Source of the DNA: JBCAXA01 sp038749025
Lineage (GTDB): Bacteria > Pseudomonadota > Gammaproteobacteria > Steroidobacterales > Woeseiaceae
Direction of reading: 5' to 3'
Assembly: GCA_038749025.1 (NCBI GenBank)
Contig: JBCDIL010000006.1
Location: forward strand, 123,170-187,169
Length of the DNA: 64,000 bases
Shown: positions 61,416 to 64,000 of the stretch, piece after piece
How the letters are laid out: each line of letters begins with the position of its first letter
Position numbering within the stretch: position 1 is the stretch's first letter
Translations under genes and position numbers: made by a program
The notes under the pieces: generated by a model
The model's database searches: none
What the model was told of the DNA's origin: nothing
The model's input: the letters and a program-made list of their open reading frames with translations, nothing else

Positions 61416-61780
61416 CGCGCCGCTCACGGTCTTTGCCGGACAATTGTACTTTGCGCTCGGTACGCAAACCGAACCAGGTCCTAAATGGTACAGGAGGCCG
61501 TAGCCAGGAGGGCAGGAATTAGATCACGGTCGGGGTCGTGATCGTGGTCTATCGGCGTATCTGGCGGCACCGCCTCTGAACACCAAGAAGCGTGCTAACT
61601 AAGCGAAAGCTCACGCCGTTCGGTTTCGAGCAGGTTCTGGCGCTGTGATCGAATCGACAGCGCAGAGTGTCAAATACCAGACACTATTGGCAGGCAGTCC
61701 GCGTTATAATTTTGAGATTACTTCGGGGGACATTGGCGCTCAACGTCATACCAGTCCGCATCTCAGTGAACGGAGTCGCA
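61416..61780. other. Divergent promoter region of the two glycan transcription units
   Basis: About 365 bases. GATCACG (61522-61528) and CGTGATC (61537-61543) form a seven-base dyad in the middle, a possible regulator site. On the plus strand TATAAT occurs at 61705-61710, about 70 bases before the GT2 start. TTGGCAGGCAGTCCGCG (61687-61703) overlaps it and has the GG/GC spacing of sigma-54 sites, but the -12 element is poor. No small gene is supported. Confidence 0.5.
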
Positions 61781-62776
61781 GTGATCGACGGCAAAAAATC
61801 AGTTGGCTCTAAAGAACCAGACTTATCGGTAGTTGTTCCACTTTACAACGAAGAGGACAACGTTGAGAGACTGTACGAGGCAATCGCTGGCGCCATGACT
61901 CGAGCCGTTTACGATTACGAGATTATTTTCGTAGACGATGGCAGCACAGACGAAACAGTTGCGCGCGCTAAAATCCTAACAGTTCAAGATCCACGCCTTA
62001 AACTAATCCGCTTCCGCCGGAACTACGGGCAGACCCCCGCTATGGCCGCCGGCATCGACAACGCCCTCGGTCGAATCATCGTAACGATGGACGGCGACCT
62101 ACAAAACGACCCCTTAGATATTCCGGATATGGTCGAACAATTATCCGAAAGTGTCGACATGGTTGTGGGCTGGCGAGTCAAGCGGCAGGACAAATTTCTG
62201 ACTCGCAAAGTTCCGTCAATAATTGCGAATCGGCTGATCGGTAGAGTCACGGGGGTTCCAATTAAAGACAATGGCTGCTCCTTAAAAGCCTATAAAGCAA
62301 GTGTTATTAAAGAAGTGCCGCTTTATTCCGAACTCCATCGATTTATACCGGCCATGGCATCGATCACCGGTGCACGTGTTAAACAAGTACCAGTACGGCA
62401 CCATGCTCGCCAGTTTGGCGAATCAAAGTACGGTCTGGGCAGGATCTATCGAGTGCTTTTCGATTTACTGATTGTCAAGACCGTCACTAGATTTTCGTCC
62501 CGCCCCCTCGCCGGCTTCGCATTGCTGTCACTGCCCTTCGGCATCGCCGGATTAGTCGCCGCTGTAAATATTGTTGCGCAAACGCTTTCGAGCAATCCAA
62601 GTTTCGTTGTCTGGGGTGCGGTGTTCCTCCAACTTGTAGGCGTGGGTTTGTTTTTTGTAACTTGCGGCGCTATCGGAGAACTTGTTTTCCGATCAAGTCA
62701 GTCACAAATACATCAGCTGGCCAAATTGACTTCCTCAGTAACTCTGTATAACGAATACAATGACAACCAAAACTAA
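61781..62776 (+). CDS. Glycosyltransferase family 2, polyprenyl-phosphate type
   Basis: A 331-residue GT2 of the DPM1/ArnC/GtrB type that loads a sugar on a polyprenyl phosphate. GTG start at 61781, five bases after CGGAG; earlier frames to 61667 are unlikely. Motifs: LSVVVPLYNEEDNVERLYEA, IIFVDDGSTDETV, RFRRNYGQTPAMAAGID, catalytic DXD in MDGDLQNDP, and the NRLIGRVTGVPIKDNGCSLK segment. Two C-terminal membrane helices follow (LAGFALLSLPFGIAGLVAAV, VFLQLVGVGLFFVTCGAIG). The stop overlaps the next gene by 17 bases. Confidence 0.9.
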   Translation: MIDGKKSVGSKEPDLSVVVPLYNEEDNVERLYEAIAGAMTRAVYDYEIIFVDDGSTDETVARAKILTVQDPRLKLIRFRRNYGQTPAMAAGIDNALGRIIVTMDGDLQNDPLDIPDMVEQLSESVDMVVGWRVKRQDKFLTRKVPSIIANRLIGRVTGVPIKDNGCSLKAYKASVIKEVPLYSELHRFIPAMASITGARVKQVPVRHHARQFGESKYGLGRIYRVLFDLLIVKTVTRFSSRPLAGFALLSLPFGIAGLVAAVNIVAQTLSSNPSFVVWGAVFLQLVGVGLFFVTCGAIGELVFRSSQSQIHQLAKLTSSVTLYNEYNDNQN

Positions 62777-63746
62777 GCCGACACACAAGAAGACAGGTAG
62801 CACAACCGCTATTGATCTCAGCATTGTGATTCCGGTAACAGAACGTCATGACAACCTGAGCGAGCTCCTGCAAGAGTATCACGACGCTTTGTCTACTCAC
62901 GCACAGTCGATCGACTTTACGGTTGTACTCGACGGCGTCTATGACGCAGCCAAACAGCAACTAGAGGTAGCAGCAAAGAACGGTGGATTTCGGATTCAAG
63001 TTATTCAACTCGCGAGAAGGTTCGGCGAGTCGAATGCGCTTGCTGTAGGTTTTGAAGCTACAAAGTCCGAACTCTTGATGACGCTGCCAGCCTATCGACA
63101 AGTGTCCGCGGAGCAACTACCCGAAGTCTTAGCCTGTATCGACGACCACGATATGGTAGCCGCAAGACGTTGGCCACGCCACGACTCAACTTTGAATCAA
63201 TGGATGACGCGAGTGTTCCATCGCGTCATAAGCTGGATCACGCAGTACGACTTTCGCGACCTCGGCTGCGCCGTTCGTGTAATACGGCGCCGCGTACTGG
63301 ATGAAGTGAGACTCTATGGCGATCAGCATCGATTTCTTCCCATGCTCGCAGCTCACCGGGGTTTCTCAGTAGTAGAGAAGAGTATTAATCAGTCAAAAAG
63401 AGAGACCCGCGTCAGGGTCTATGCACCAGGGGTGTACTTCACTCGCCTTCTCGACGTGATTACGGTTTTCTTTCTGACCCGCTTTACCAAGAAGCCCCTG
63501 AGGTTCTTTGGAATGGTTGGCGGCTCGCTGTTCGCGGTGGGCTTCCTTGTACTAGTCGTGGTTGTAAGTCAACGTTTGTTCTTCGATACAGGACTGGCCG
63601 ATCGACCCGCTTTGGTCATGGCGACGCTGCTTGTTGTACTTGGTGCGCAACTAATAGCGCTCGGTTTAGTTGGGGAGCTAGTGATTTTCGCCAACGCGCG
63701 ACGTGACAAAGAATATACCGTTGCTGAAATGGTTAACTTTGATTAG
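62760..63746 (+). CDS. GT2-like membrane protein lacking the DXD motif
   Basis: A 328-residue protein with the same layout as its upstream neighbour: a GT-A domain (DLSIVIPVTERHDNLSELLQ, FTVVLDGVYDAAKQQ, LARRFGESNALAVGFEATK), the post-DXD helices (FRDLGCAVRVIRRRVLDEV, QHRFLPMLAAHRGFSVVE) and two C-terminal membrane helices. Where the neighbour has MDGDLQNDP, this one has MTLPAYRQVSAEQL, so the metal/nucleotide-sugar Asp pair is missing. It overlaps the first GT2 by 17 bases, which suggests a paralogous partner that regulates or scaffolds the active enzyme, or a transferase with a changed mechanism. Confidence 0.82.
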   Translation: MTTKTKPTHKKTGSTTAIDLSIVIPVTERHDNLSELLQEYHDALSTHAQSIDFTVVLDGVYDAAKQQLEVAAKNGGFRIQVIQLARRFGESNALAVGFEATKSELLMTLPAYRQVSAEQLPEVLACIDDHDMVAARRWPRHDSTLNQWMTRVFHRVISWITQYDFRDLGCAVRVIRRRVLDEVRLYGDQHRFLPMLAAHRGFSVVEKSINQSKRETRVRVYAPGVYFTRLLDVITVFFLTRFTKKPLRFFGMVGGSLFAVGFLVLVVVVSQRLFFDTGLADRPALVMATLLVVLGAQLIALGLVGELVIFANARRDKEYTVAEMVNFD

Positions 63747-63853
63747 ATGAACGAGACTCGTCAAGCCTCGAACGCTAGCACGCTCGAGCAGAGTTGGAAG
63801 CCAAGCTTTAGGCGAAGCGCTTTGCCTTGTGTATCAGAGAGTACCAATAGAAC

Positions 63854-64000
63854 TTACGGCGCAACCGTATATGTCACGGTGAGTGTTGGGCGCTGCGATA
63901 CACTCGAGTGCTCGCGGCTGCGGTAAGCCGAGCCGTCCTCATCGCTTGAACGAAGCAACAGCGTTATGGCTCCTCCACCGCCAATTGCCGATGCCAATCC
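63854..64000 (-). CDS. DNRLRE-domain surface protein, 3' end only
   Basis: The last 48 codons of a minus-strand gene entering from beyond the window. The readable tail includes GAITLLLRSSDEDGSAYRSR then EHSSVSQRPTLTVTYTVAP, which matches the C-terminal beta strands of the DNRLRE (disaggregatase-related) carbohydrate-binding domain; it ends at the TAA at 63854. Its neighbours are glycan biosynthesis genes, so an extracellular polysaccharide-binding or -processing protein is expected. Confidence 0.7.
   Translation of the reverse strand, partial: GLASAIGGGGAITLLLRSSDEDGSAYRSREHSSVSQRPTLTVTYTVAP

Noticed and set aside
61687..61703. Sigma-54 promoter before the GT2 genes
   Set aside because: GG/GC spacing fits but the -12 element is CCGCG instead of TTGCT, and a perfect TATAAT overlaps; a sigma-70 promoter is more likely.
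63747..63926. 59-codon plus-strand frame directly after the second GT2 gene
   Set aside because: No ribosome-binding site, no recognisable product, and it overlaps the convincing DNRLRE gene tail on the other strand.

Overview
The window looks like chromosomal DNA of a gammaproteobacterium, probably a free-living, respiring, non-enteric lineage. Evidence for this is a QseE/QseG/QseF-type three-gene regulatory locus, a Bfd/Bfr iron-storage pair, TonB-dependent receptors, a branched-chain oxo-acid dehydrogenase, a PEP-CTERM protein together with a PrsR-type regulator, and GC-rich codon use. A Woeseiales/Steroidobacterales-like source would fit, but that is an inference from gene content only. 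No insertion sequence, prophage, CRISPR array or rRNA is visible.

Layout. 1-4250: a tight minus-strand operon with an acyl-CoA dehydrogenase, a cytosolic BtuF-like protein, a TetR regulator and fused isobutyryl-CoA mutase IcmF (cut by the window edge). A palindromic operator candidate lies in its promoter. 4289-10278: a lipid-centred minus-strand operon (DoxX, START, OlsB-like N-acyltransferase, PlsC/OlsA-like acyltransferase, DinB-like protein, and an 837-residue alpha/beta-hydrolase + DedA/VTT + ATP-grasp fusion). I think this is the best candidate for an undescribed pathway. 10372-17645: TonB receptor, XdhC-like protein, an Lrp regulator and the divergent bkd operon (E1 alpha, E1 beta, E2). 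17686-19348: an ECF sigma factor, a membrane protein that may be its anti-sigma, and two small genes. A matching promoter sequence occurs upstream of both the sigma gene and the small genes. 19403-27932: YbdK-type ligase with N-formylglutamate amidohydrolase, a 1162-residue PAS/GAF/GGDEF/EAL protein, and a secreted zinc-protease-like lipoprotein with a partner lipoprotein. 28186-35372: galE, the QseE/QseG/QseF-like locus, PrsR, Fur-type control of bfd, bfr, and tRNA-Ala/tRNA-Glu followed by a cluster of palindromes.

35574-49616: a FecI/FecR/TonB-receptor set followed by a GntR regulator and a lipoprotein hydrolase, then a quinone-oxidoreductase-like enzyme, a hybrid-less PAS histidine kinase, a Na+/proline symporter, two exported proteins of unknown function and gltX.

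49868-64000: a surface and glycan region. It holds a PEP-CTERM protein behind a sigma-54 promoter, an Ig-domain lipoprotein behind a clear c-di-GMP-I (GEMM) riboswitch, a DUF5060-like glycosidase-type protein, a seven-gene minus-strand glycan operon (hydrolase, GT4, methyltransferase, epimerase, hexapeptide acyltransferase, GlpD-like oxidoreductase, LPG-synthase-type membrane protein), a plus-strand pair of GT2 enzymes whose second member has lost its DXD motif, and the 3' end of a DNRLRE surface protein. PrsR (sigma-54 activator), the c-di-GMP riboswitch and the GGDEF/EAL protein suggest that exopolysaccharide and surface-protein production here is tied to sigma-54 and c-di-GMP signalling.
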